This document shows positions 30,600-40,670 of a DNA stretch of 64,000 nt, in pieces. Each line of letters opens with the position of its first letter. The first letter of the stretch is position 1. A model generated the notes under the pieces. The model did not search any database. It was not told the origin of the DNA and saw only the letters and a list, made by a program, of their open reading frames with translations. The position numbers and the translations under genes are program-made. The stretch is from Cercophora sp. LCS_1 (taxonomy: Eukaryota > Ascomycota > Sordariomycetes > Sordariales > Lasiosphaeriaceae), in contig JAPZLL010000014.1 in the NCBI GenBank assembly GCA_036250225.1, positions 372,001 through 436,000 on the forward strand, read 5' to 3'.

Positions 30600-32219
30600 G
30601 CAAGTCGATTGAAGTATCGACGCTTAAGGAGAGCAGACAGCATTATTGATTTTGGCTGGACTTGGTGTTCTCAACGCAAGGTACATCGTCAATACCTGCA
30701 AGTGGTAGTCCAGAAACTCGCGGCCTGTCTGGGAACAAAGCGACAGTTAGTCTTCTAACAAAGGGACGATAGACAAAACCCTGTGACTTTCTTTGACCAT
30801 TGTGTCAATTGTCTAATCCACAACATAGCGATGCGAAACAACCCACAGCCCAACCAAACCTGCCCACGTCCTCGCTCGCGACACAATCCCAATATTGGGA
30901 CATCAAGCGTCAGCCGCGTCGCAACACGTAGCGTCCAGGATCAACATCACGGTCTCAAGCACAGCACATAAAATTATTGCAAGTCTTGCCAACCCATCGG
31001 CTTTCTGCCATTCTACCAAGTTCTCCAAGCTTGTTGCAGACACATAACTCAATGCCAAGACCCACGTTCTCCTCAACCCCGGTCTCAAAACAGTCGCATA
31101 TATTCCCCGTCGCGTATACCGATTACGACGTGGGGGCGCAGAAGAAAAACAGAACAACAAAAGAAAAACAGAAACGACCGATGTGGAGAACCCCTCCAAA
31201 AAGTCTGGGTCGGTACCCCGTATGGATGAAAAAGACCCGGATCCATTTTCGGTTAGGTGCCTAGACCCAAGGTACCTAGTCGAGGGGAGGGAGAGGTCCC
31301 TTGATGGTAAGCGGAATGAGTCCCGATCATGCAGACGAGCGAGAAACCAAGGATCGGTTCTACGCCCGCTCCCCACAGACTGCACACCGCTTCTTGGCTC
31401 GGAGATATTATTCTTCCTCATAACACTGTAAAACCTGGGGCGCTTTTCTGCGGAGAGATGGAAGTGTTGGAAATATAGTTGCCAAGCTGGGGTTAAAACT
31501 TATGACAACACGGCGCAAGCTGGGCAAGCTGGGCAACGAGGAGGCGGCACTCTTGCCCAGCAAGGCCAAGAGGTATTTCTCCGGCTTGATGGGGTTTTGT
31601 CGCGGTCCATAGAATCATCGAACGCGCGGCAAGTGCCGCACTTTTAACCCGGTTTTGAAAGGACTGTCTGATATAAATGATTCTGTTTTTAGCAATCCGG
31701 ATCGCGGCCAGCAACTGCACCGTGAATCCCACCGTGGCAGTACAGCAATATATCCATATTGTATTGTAGATCATGCAACACTCCGTCAGTGGCGAAAGAT
31801 AGGATAGAAACAAAAAAGGTGGGTTATAAAAGGGAGCGAGTGAGTGCATGGTCGCATTGGTGAAATGGTTCGGTGCCGGACTCCGCGTAAGTAGTTCAAT
31901 CTCGTGACTACAACCCATTTTCCATGCTTGCCCCGTTCTAGCATTGCCACTTGGCCAAAAGGTGTCTCGTAACCACCGTACGGGGCCTGTTTTTGGCTAG
32001 ACTGTTGGGGGTAAAGGTCCCAATCCGGAGCGGCCGGCCCTGTTCGGCGTTTGTCCGACCCGAGTCCACGGGTGTATCATGTCTTCGTGAAGCGTGACGA
32101 AGGTCAATAGCTAGGGATGCAACGCCGATTAGCTTCCACGCTAGAAACGAAATGGAACGGCAGGCGAGGGAAACACACCGTCAAGGCATAACTCGTTCAA
32201 TAAGTCATCTCGGTCAAGT
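30600..32219. other. Long gene-poor region with one doubtful ORF
   Basis: About 1.6 kb. A minus-strand frame of 172 codons (30903-31421) opens with ATG and ends with two hydrophobic stretches, but has no family features. A tRNA-like A-box occurs near 31858 but does not fold as a tRNA. No supported gene. Confidence 0.45.
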
Positions 32220-33257
32220 TCACATCGCGTGCGGCTGGTCCAGCCACGCCGGGCGTTGTGAGGCTGTAGAATGAAGGGATGCTTTCCTAGGCGGAGGAGT
32301 CCGGTGGGGTGGAAGCTGTGTGCTCTGCGTTGCTGCTCTCTGCCACCAGGGCTCGTCGGAGTCTCGGGGCGTCGAAGGCCTCTTTGGCGAGTCTTGCTGC
32401 TCCACCCTGGACGATGCAGGCCTCGACGATTCAGCCCTTGCTGACACTGGCCTCAAAGGTTCCGTCCTCGATGGCCCTGGCCTTGACGGTTCCGACCTTG
32501 ACGAGCTTGGCCTTGACGGCTCCAGCCTTGATGAGTCCCGCGAACTCCTTCTAGGCGAGGGCGATGCCATTCGCGCCGGGGCCCTGGGAACGTCCAGAGA
32601 GGCACCACTGCGACTGTGCGAGCTCGAGGCAGCTGAAGCCACCGAGGCAACCGACACCTGTGAACGCGAGCCAGCTGATTTCGCGTATGATGCAGCAATG
32701 CTCGGGGGTCGCTTCGGAAGTGGCGTCGTGTCGTAGTACGTATCGTTGATCTGGAAAGCCTGCGGAGGCAGATCAGGGGGCATGTTGACCGTCGACCTCC
32801 GACCGCGACCCTGTCCGGATGCCGGATGAGGGCCCGCCGATCGCACTGAGTTGGCTCGCGTGGGGGGAGGCATGGGCCGGGAGAAGTTGGACCGCGGCGA
32901 CTCGTTCTTCGGTCCTGCCTCGGTGCTGGATATCGTGTCCCACCGCTTCACCGGGTCCCAGCTCACAAACGAGTGCTTGGACCGCGTCGACATGGCTCGC
33001 TCGAGATTCCGTGGGCTGGGGTTCACGAGCGCTGCTTGTGGCCTGGGGATGTAGGGAGCCTTTTGCTGCCGGGCGATGCGCGTCCCCTCCTTCGGCGGCG
33101 GGAGAACCCATCCTCGTCTCTCGGCAGAGGCGCGGAGGCCGGCTCTCCCATTGTGAAAAATGCTGATGAGGGCTACAACGGGAATCCAACCAAAACATAC
33201 AACAAGCGCGATGGCGACCAGAGTAACAGTCACGTTGCCGTTCCATTCCCCGGCCAT
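32220..33257 (-). CDS. Single-pass membrane protein with long basic disordered tail
   Basis: Intronless frame of 345 aa. A hydrophobic helix lies near the N-terminus (about 8-33, VTLVAIALVVCFGWIPVVAL) with a short glycosylatable stretch before it (WNGNVT). The remaining 310 residues are Ser/Arg/Pro-rich and predicted disordered, with several SP/TP sites. They include a four-unit 10-residue repeat R-x-E-P-S-R-P-x-x-S at about 240-285. The TYYDTTPLPKRPPS segment may be a docking motif. I do not recognise a family; a plasma-membrane or ER anchor with a regulatory tail is the simplest reading. GC-rich composition and codon use fit the neighbours, so I think it is a real gene. Confidence 0.65.
   Translation of the reverse strand: MAGEWNGNVTVTLVAIALVVCFGWIPVVALISIFHNGRAGLRASAERRGWVLPPPKEGTRIARQQKAPYIPRPQAALVNPSPRNLERAMSTRSKHSFVSWDPVKRWDTISSTEAGPKNESPRSNFSRPMPPPTRANSVRSAGPHPASGQGRGRRSTVNMPPDLPPQAFQINDTYYDTTPLPKRPPSIAASYAKSAGSRSQVSVASVASAASSSHSRSGASLDVPRAPARMASPSPRRSSRDSSRLEPSRPSSSRSEPSRPGPSRTEPLRPVSARAESSRPASSRVEQQDSPKRPSTPRDSDEPWWQRAATQSTQLPPHRTPPPRKASLHSTASQRPAWLDQPHAM
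32409..32528. repeat. Imperfect 30-bp tandem repeat (four units)
   Basis: Encodes the RxEPSRPxxS units of the disordered membrane protein on the minus strand. On the + strand it appears as recurring CCTTGACGG-like segments about 30 bp apart. Confidence 0.65.
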
Positions 33258-35166
33258 GGTGAAATGGAAATGCGCAGTCGTGTCCCTGGTGGCGAGAGGC
33301 AGGGACTGGCTCTACGAGCTCCGGGGGGTCCGACAATCAAGTGTCTCATGGTTTACGAGCTATCTAGCGGTGCGGTGGAATGTCTGCCGCGAGAGTTTGG
33401 GCGCCATATCGTCACCATTTGGAGCCGGCCGGGAAGCAAGCTTCAGGCGGCCCGAGGATGACATGATGGCATGCGGACTGCTCACTTCACGAGAAACCGT
33501 AAATCGTGGAGCTGGCCGGAGTCTAGGTCGCCAAAGAAAGAGCCAAACTTGGTTGGAGATGTGCAAAGAAAAGAGCAGGAGCTTGGAGGCACAGTTGGAA
33601 ACGTCGTGTTCGAGACGCCCTGGTCAGCGTCATCGGAAGGAGCAGCCGTCGAGTGGACGTCACGGTCCGCCATGATGTGGAGCGCCAAGGATCGTGGGAA
33701 AAAAAAGGTCGACGTCAGATCGGGTTGAAAGAAGCTGCGGCCAAGCGCGGGTGCGAGCCCCACCTTGACGGGCCTGACCGATGCCAATTCAATCACGCGG
33801 GGCAGGGGTAAATTGGGGGCTACGATTGCCGCAAATCCAGGATCAGAGCCTAGACAGTGTGGGGGAAGTGACGGAAGGCGCTGGGGGCATGAGCAAGCAA
33901 TCTCTGCAAATTGCCAAAATTACCATTCACCCGGTTTTCATGTTTGCGCTTCAGCATGATTGATTAGCAGCGGTTGAGCCTCATGGCTAGTAGACCTCGC
34001 TGATGACGAATACGTACGGATATCGTCTCGCAACCGACATTGCAGGGCGTTTGACACATGCTTGATGGACAGACCGGACTGTCGGGCCATGATCAAACCT
34101 CGAGATTGCGGGGCCCCTCGAACCCGCTCTTTGATGCGGTTTGGTTCATGCCAGAACAAACGGCTGCGGGGGATCCTTGGTCACGCCCTCGAGCCGCCGC
34201 CCGGCGCCGGTCGTCATCAGCAGCGCAAGCACAAGGAGGATGAGCAGGATGCGGAGAATGCGGAGGAGAATTCTCACGGCGCGTGCGCGTGGGTGGCGCC
34301 ACGAGAGGGTGTGCTCCGGGGAGCTGTGCGCGGTTGGGCGGCACTTCGGGGCGTGTTGACGCAGAGGCGGACTGCAAAGACGGGTTCCTGGATGCCCCTC
34401 GCCAACATTGCTGGCGACCGAATCCGGTAGTATTCGGTGCGTCGTCTCCGTAGTACCCCGGCCTTCGGGCCCCATCGCGACCATCCCCTCCAATGAACGG
34501 TAGTTGCCCCTGCCGCTCTTGGGCCAGCCTCAATCTAGTTCATCGTTCGGCTCCACGTTTTGTCTGCCCAGACACGCCGGGCGCGTGACATCGCGTCGCA
34601 TTCCCCGGTCTTGAGCGACGGTTTGGGCAGTCCTCGCGGTCTCCATCAGACCCTCCCCCAACGGCGCGCAACGCCCTCCACAGGCCCTTCCCAAGAACAC
34701 CACGGACCAGGGCTGCCACCTCGGCTTCGACGTTGTGTTCCCGCCGAGACCGTTGTCCTGTTGCCACCCTCTGGCCGCTGGACTGCTGGGGACCCCGACC
34801 ACGACGCAACGCTATTCCCCCATGGGCTGAGGCAGGCCTCTGTCCGCCGCTTGTTCGAGCGTCGACGGCCCGGAAGCCGTCGCAACAACGTCAAGATGAG
34901 GTTGCTGGTCGCTACCAACCCTAGCCGGGCTCTGGATGGGGACTTGCTCCGCGGGGCCGAAATTCCTGCTCCCTGGAGTTTGCATGGACATGGACACAGA
35001 CGGCCGGGTGGCGAGGACGACGAAGACTCGACGTCGAAAACCAAGTATATAACACCAGATGGCCAGACCTCGATGACACCATTTCTCTTGTCCTCATCCC
35101 AGCACATCTGTCTGCCTCTGCCTGTCTGTCTCAAGAATCCAACCCGGCCACAAGACTTCATTCACC
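33258..35166. other. Upstream region of the cellobiohydrolase gene
   Basis: About 1.9 kb with no supported gene. Several CreA-type SYGGRG motifs are visible (for example GCGGGG near 34955 and CTGGGG near 34787), as expected upstream of a cellulase. A minus frame 34146-34493 has one hydrophobic stretch (RILLRILRILLILLVLAL) and could be a small membrane protein, but I cannot support it. Confidence 0.5.
35046..35052 (+). promoter_or_regulatory. TATA box of the cellobiohydrolase gene
   Basis: TATATAA 115 bases upstream of the ATG at 35167, followed by a C/T-rich leader (35090-35140). Position fits a strong inducible fungal promoter. Confidence 0.6.
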
Positions 35167-36833
35167 ATGATCGCCAAGTTCGCTGCCCTCGCGGCTCTTG
35201 TCGCCTCTGCCACAGCCCAGCAGGCATGCTCCCTCACGACAGAGACCCACCCTTCACTGCGGTGGTCTAAGTGCACGGGCAATGGCAACTGCACGCCCGT
35301 CCAGGCTTCGGTCACCATCGACTCCAACTGGCGCTGGACTCACACTGTCCAGGGCAGCACCAACTGCTACGACGGCAACGAGTGGAACACCAGCATCTGC
35401 TCCAACCCCATCACCTGCGCCAACCAGTGCTGCGTTGAGGGCGCCGACTACAGCGGCACCTACGGCATCAGCACCACCGGCGACGCCCTGAGCCTGCGCT
35501 TCGTCACCAAGCACCAGTACGGCACCAACGTCGGCTCGCGTACCTACCTCATGGAGAGCGACAACAAGTACCAGGGTATGTATGGTTCCGTCCTGTCTGA
35601 CGACAGCAACTGACACGGCGTGTAGCCTTCAACCTCCTCGGCAACGAGTTCACTTTCGATGTCGATGTGTCCAACATTGGCTGCGGTCTCAACGGTGCTC
35701 TCTACTTTGTGTCCATGGACCTTGACGGTGGTCTTGCCAAGTACTCTGGCAACAAGGCCGGTGCCAAGTACGGCACTGGTTACTGTGACGCTCAGTGCCC
35801 CCGCGACATCAAGTGGATCAACGGTGAGGGCAACGTCGAGGGCTGGAACCCGTCCAGCAACGACGTCAACGCTGGTGCCGGTCGCTATGGTACTTGCTGC
35901 TCTGAGATGGATATCTGGGAGGCCAACAACGCCGCCACGGCCTTCACCCCCCATCCCTGCAAAATCATGGATCAGAGCCGCTGCGAGGGTGATTCGTGCG
36001 GTGGCACCTACAGCTCTGACCGTTATGCCGGCACTTGCGATCCCGATGGATGCGACTTCAACACCTACCGCCACGGCGACCTCAACTTCTACGCCAAGGG
36101 CGGTGTTGTCGACACCAACAAGAAAATGACGGTTGTCACCCAATTCCTCAAGAACGCTGCCGGCGAGCACACCGAGATCAAGCGCTTCTACGTCCAGGAC
36201 GGCAAGATCATTGCCAACGCCAACTCCAAGATCCCCGGCGTGTCTGGCAACTCGATCAACAAGGACTTCTGCAATGCCCGCATCACTGCTTTCGGCGACC
36301 CGGATGACTTCAATGCCAAGGGTGGTATGGTCCAGATGGGCAAGGCGCTCGACAAGCCCATGGTCCTCGTCATGTCCATCTGGGACGACCATGCCGCCAA
36401 CATGCTCTGGCTCGACTCGACCTACCCGGTCACCTCCACCGGCCCCGGCGCCGCCCGCGGCCCCTGCCCCACCACCTCGGGTGTCCCTGCTGAGGTCGAG
36501 GCCCAGGTGCCCAACTCCAACGTTGTCTTCTCCAACATCCGCTTCGGCCCCATCAACTCGACCGTCGCCGGCCTCAACAACGTCCCCGGCACCGGCACCG
36601 GCACCACCACTGTCCTCCCTGGCACCACCACTACCCGCGCCACCTCGTCAAGCACCACCTCGACCTCGGTCCGCACCACCACCACCACCACCTCGGCTGC
36701 CACTCAGCCCACTGGCGGTGCCGGCGCTGCCCGCTGGGCCCAGTGCGGTGGCCAGGGCTGGACTGGCGCCACCTCGTGCCAGAGCCCCTACACCTGCACC
36801 GTCCTCAACCCCTGGTACTCGCAGTGCTTGTAA
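35167..36833 (+). CDS. cbh1: GH7 cellobiohydrolase (CBH1/Cel7A type) with C-terminal CBM1
   Basis: Exons 35167-35575 and 35626-36833, 538 aa; the 50-nt intron has a GTATGT donor and GTAG acceptor and joins YQ to AFNLLG. Residues 1-18 are a signal peptide, with the mature end starting at Gln. The GH7 domain (about 19-455) shows the catalytic box CCSEMDIWEAN: Glu230 nucleophile, Asp232, and Glu235 acid/base. It also keeps the many paired cysteines and the exo-loop regions of cellobiohydrolases (MDLDGGLAKYSGNKAGAKYG, GTYSSDRYAGTCDPDGCDFN). A Thr/Ser-rich linker (about 460-500) leads to a complete CBM1 (WAQCGGQGWTGATSC to WYSQCL). The enzyme releases cellobiose from chain ends of cellulose outside the cell. 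Likely CreA-repressed and cellulose-induced by family knowledge. The catalytic box is followed by NAATAF rather than the more usual SISEAL-like stretch. Confidence 0.97.
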
Positions 36834-37159
36834 GCGGTGGCTTCAAGTCACGCGCAGTGTCTGGTCACAGACAACAAAAGCCCGGTGTAATGAGATGAAA
36901 CGAAGCCATTCACTATTCCATGTATATAGTTTTCTTGCATAGGCGGGTTGGGGCACATCCCCGTTTTTTTCTCCCTTCACCGTACATACAATTCAAGCAT
37001 AACCATTCTGTCATTTCCTGTCATATTGAACCGTGCCTGATAAGTGCCATGTTTTCCGCATCCAATATCACGATCGCAATCATCCATACTTGTATATCCC
37101 ATTCCAATGCCAGACCATATTGCTTGTTCTCTCTCCTCCTCTTCATCTCAAAGGCCTTT
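36834..37159. other. Convergent 3' flanks
   Basis: About 0.33 kb between the cellobiohydrolase (+) and O-methyltransferase-like (-) genes. T-rich runs at 36965-36971 and an AATGAGATGAAACG stretch after the stop; no gene. Confidence 0.6.
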
Positions 37160-38695
37160 TTATCTCTTCAACCTCATCTCAATCACAGCATGCGGCGTCC
37201 CCCGATCCCTGAACACGCCCGAAATCTCCAGTCCGGCCCTGTCCGCAACATCCCCAAACCCATCCAGCGTCCTCTCCTTGCCCCCAATCGCCAGCATCGT
37301 ATAGTCCTTGAAAGCAGCATACAACCGCGGCGGCTCCTCAATCACCTGCTCGGCCACCAATATCCTCGCATCTGAATTATCGGTCGTCAAACTCCCAGCT
37401 ACATTCCGCAGGATCGTCTCCACCACCGAATCCGAATAGTCCCGCAAGATATGGCGTAAATAATACCGATACGCGCCCTCGACCGGTGTTTCCCTATGGA
37501 AATCGATATCGGCAAACCGCACCTCTTGCAAGATGGCGTCGTTGGTATCGAGGGCCTGGCGTTTGGCAGCGGTTACGACGCTCGGTAGATCCTGCACCAC
37601 GCATTGTTTTGCCGGGAGGCCGTATTCTTCGCAAAACAATTTGATGGTGTGGCCGTCGCCGCCGCCGACATCCACCCAGACCGTCCTGCCGGTGGAGGTG
37701 GCGGCGACGGAGAGGACGTCGGACATGGGATACATGCCCGTTGTGGGGACGCTTCGGTGCGTGATGCTCATGGCGCGCATAAAGTTTGTTGTTAGGGAGG
37801 GGGACGCGTTGACGTGGTCAAAGTAGGACTCGGATGGGTTGCCGAACAGGATCGAAGTGGGAACGTGGGATGGCCCCTCTGGTTCCATGCGGCCGTACGT
37901 GTCAAAGAAGGAGGGCAAGATGGAGGAGGTTTCGACAATGTTGGTGAAGAGGACGCGGAACATGGCTGCCATTGGTTGGGCATGGCGGAGGTGTAATGAC
38001 AGGGGGGTGTGCGCGAGGTGGCCGGGAGACGGGCTGGTGAGGACGGAGGACGAGGTGAGCATCCAGGATATGCGGGTTAGGAGGGAGGGCGTCGTGTTGA
38101 GCTTGGAGGCAAGGGAGGAAATGGAGATGCCCGAGGGACCCGATGGGATCGTGTCGAAGAGGTTCCAGTGGGCGGAGAGGTGGACGGCCGACACGACGCA
38201 GGCGGAGGAGAACCAGGACATGATGGTTTCGGGTGGGGGCCGGAGGAGGGAGGATAGTTCGGCGGCTGCGGTGGCGGCTTTTTGGCGGGCGAGGAGGGAA
38301 TCTGGGCCGGAGAGGAGGGGGACGTTGGTGGTGATGGTAGCAAGGAGGGCGTTGAGGTGGTCTGGGTTGGACGGCGGGGGTGAGTGGTGTGGCATGGTGT
38401 TGTTGGTTGCGGGATGGGGAGCTGCAGGGATCGGCTGTGGTGCCTCGATTTCTGGCCTTGACGGTATGGCATCTCTTGGGGCTGCAGTCGACGTCGGAAC
38501 GGATGTGGGAGGCTCAGGGGTACGGCTCGACGCGGGAGTGTTCACGAGGGAGTCCAGACCCGGGATGGCACCCTTGGCAAAGTACGTGCTGATCAGGTCA
38601 TGGACGGCCTTGAGTGCCATGACGGGGTCGGCATCGATCAGGCCGACCTTGGGGTCGATGCCCGTAAGGATCTCCGAGTCCAGAAAGGGCGCCAT
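37160..38695 (-). CDS. O-methyltransferase-like protein (fungal class I OMT fold) with N-terminal extension
   Basis: Intronless. I place the start at ATG 38695 (MAPFLDSEIL, 511 aa); an in-frame ATG 16 codons earlier (38743) is possible. Residues 1 to about 50 form a helical segment, then a Pro/Ser/Thr-rich linker to about 130. Next come the winged-helix dimerisation region (ASKLNTTPSLLTRISWML) and the SAM-binding fold: motif I VWVDVGGGDGH (about 338-348), then VVQDLPSVV and FADIDF. In most relatives the catalytic base is the His of an LHD[WY] motif; here the sequence is YYLRHILRDYSD with Arg418 at that place. The later DYTMLAIGGKERT segment is conserved. It may be inactive, use another base, or have a non-methylating role. 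No polyketide or peptide synthase lies nearby. Confidence 0.8.
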   Translation of the reverse strand: MAPFLDSEILTGIDPKVGLIDADPVMALKAVHDLISTYFAKGAIPGLDSLVNTPASSRTPEPPTSVPTSTAAPRDAIPSRPEIEAPQPIPAAPHPATNNTMPHHSPPPSNPDHLNALLATITTNVPLLSGPDSLLARQKAATAAAELSSLLRPPPETIMSWFSSACVVSAVHLSAHWNLFDTIPSGPSGISISSLASKLNTTPSLLTRISWMLTSSSVLTSPSPGHLAHTPLSLHLRHAQPMAAMFRVLFTNIVETSSILPSFFDTYGRMEPEGPSHVPTSILFGNPSESYFDHVNASPSLTTNFMRAMSITHRSVPTTGMYPMSDVLSVAATSTGRTVWVDVGGGDGHTIKLFCEEYGLPAKQCVVQDLPSVVTAAKRQALDTNDAILQEVRFADIDFHRETPVEGAYRYYLRHILRDYSDSVVETILRNVAGSLTTDNSDARILVAEQVIEEPPRLYAAFKDYTMLAIGGKERTLDGFGDVADRAGLEISGVFRDRGTPHAVIEMRLKR

Positions 38696-40670
38696 AGTGA
38701 CTGACGGAACATCAAAACGCAGTGAATTGAGACAGGAGCGCAAGGTCCTCTGGGGGCATGAATGGCGGCAACTTCACCCGGGAAGGTGTTTGAATTTATG
38801 GGGGACGTCCAGCCTCTCAGGGGTCAGGTCAAGCAGACGAGACGGGCTGTGACGGGCCGGGGTGGGAATAAGGAGGGCCACTTATACATGTTTGCCCTCG
38901 GCACCAACTTGACTGGCAGCCGCAGTGCAGCCATTTGACGTGCTCGGGTGGCACGACAGGCCAACGGGGGGCTAGTGGCCGAAAGGCTGCCGATTCCCGT
39001 TGCCCGTCTAGCCGCGTCCCTTAAGCGGGCATCCGAACAATGGCTTTGGCGCGTGCCGCGAGCCTCCGACGTGCGCCGGGACCGAGGGCGACTGCGTGGC
39101 CGAGCATCGCTGCAACAACCTTCGTCCAGGAGCATGTAGGCCGACTGCATAATAATGCTTTTCGTTCCTGGCTTCCCGCCGTCAACCTTCCGCGTGTCAG
39201 TTGACCTGTCCAGTCACAGTCGAGGAGGCCATGTACCTCCTCCTTCGGATCCAGGCTTGCCGACGCGCCACCCCCATTGCCAACAGGCCGTGTCGGATAC
39301 CTTCCGGGAAATGTATGTGCTGTGCTGCTTCTGCGTTTTTCAGTCAACCATGTCTATTGAAGGGATTCGATGCTGCAATCAACCCGATGCGTTACATTCA
39401 ACACAGTGCCGTGATGTCTTTGCACTGAGTCTCCTGCATTCCACTTCATCCTTTTACCCATGATTCCTTCCCTCCACCCCCTTCTCGTCAAAAGTGGTTG
39501 GTTCCGTGTAGGGTACTGTAGCAGTAGGGTGTTGATAAAATGCCCTGGCGCGGCGTAGTTTTTTAGCTGGAAATAGTACGAGTATATTCCGCTCGGCGTC
39601 TTGCTCATGTCTATAAACGACACAGAAAATGATCGACACGTCAAATCTCCAAGGCTTCAGTGTAACAGACGCAGTATCCAGGGCATCCTTCAACCCCAAC
39701 TCCATTGCGAGCAAATTGATTATCATTCCTTTGCCTCCTGCAGGATTATTAGCCTCAACATGAACCACAGTCCCCATTCGTCGCAAATAGTGAATTGCGG
39801 CTGCCCCAAACCTACATACATACACGAGGCAATGGAACCTGGAACCAACGAGCAAGCTCCTTGGCTTGGGCCACACCCCTACACACACACAAGCGGTCTA
39901 AAACTGCGCCCGTCGTGACGCCTTGCCCTCGCCGCCCTGCTGTGTAACCAGAGCACAGACCAGTGACAAACCGAGTTATGAATTTGATGGCGATCACCCA
40001 CCCAGCTCTCCGGGATTGCGGGATTGAGTCCTCCTTTGTCAAGTCACGGGGACATTGCAGCAGTAACCTGGCTCACCAGAGCCATCGAGATCAAAGGGGT
40101 CGAGACGACAAACAAAGGCAAATTGAATGACGAAGAAGGGAATTTCGGCCAAGAAATGCTCCCCGAGCCGTCCCGAGTGACTGGAACCAAATGGTCTGCT
40201 TTGGGAACAAACTTCTTCTTTCACCATCATCCAACAATCGTTGAGGCCCCACATTCCGGTTCGTGTTCCAGGCCATTTGGCATCCCGTCGCTGGAGGGGA
40301 GATAGATGTAGGTGTTGCATGGGTATACTCAGCGACCCTCACGTTACCAGCGCCCTCCCGTATGATGAATCCGAAGGTAGGTGGCCTGGATGAGAATTGT
40401 GGAGCCTAGCCGAGTTTGACTACGGATGTCCGACTTGGTTCGGCATGGCTGTCCATTGGCAAGCCAAAAGACAGCATCAACGCCGCGCTCGTGGAGGTCA
40501 TGACTAATTGTGGCGGATAGGCGGCCAGATTGGCCGAAAGTACTTCTCGTCGACACGAGAAAAATCATATTTCCTCCAGAGGGCGTGCCTCGTTCCTGGG
40601 ACTGGTCGAGGGCCAACCCAGGGCCCTGGTGAAACAAGAACAGAATCAATATTGCCGATTACTACCAGTC
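38696..40670. other. Intergenic region between OMT-like and Zn2Cys6 genes
   Basis: About 2 kb with no supported gene. A minus frame of 144 codons (39454-39888) has a coding-like stretch (GTVVHVEANNPAGGKGMIIN) but no known family; a plus frame overlaps it. The OMT-like promoter should lie near 38700-39000. Confidence 0.45.

Noticed and set aside
31840..31920. tRNA-like A-box (TGGTGAAATGG) followed by a weak B-box-like GTTCAATCT
   Set aside because: Spacing between the boxes is too short and no acceptor or T-arm pairing can be formed.
35544..36392. 282-codon open frame antisense to the GH7 gene, and a 269-codon alternative + frame (36133-36942)
   Set aside because: Shadows of the strongly biased GH7 codons; only the GH7 frame has the catalytic box and CBM1.
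37160..38695. Secondary-metabolite cluster around the O-methyltransferase
   Set aside because: No polyketide, peptide or terpene synthase or dedicated oxidase is near it; the neighbouring genes are a cellulase and regulators.
37839..38852. 337-codon plus frame over the O-methyltransferase-like gene
   Set aside because: Antisense shadow; the minus frame contains the SAM motif and dimerisation helices.
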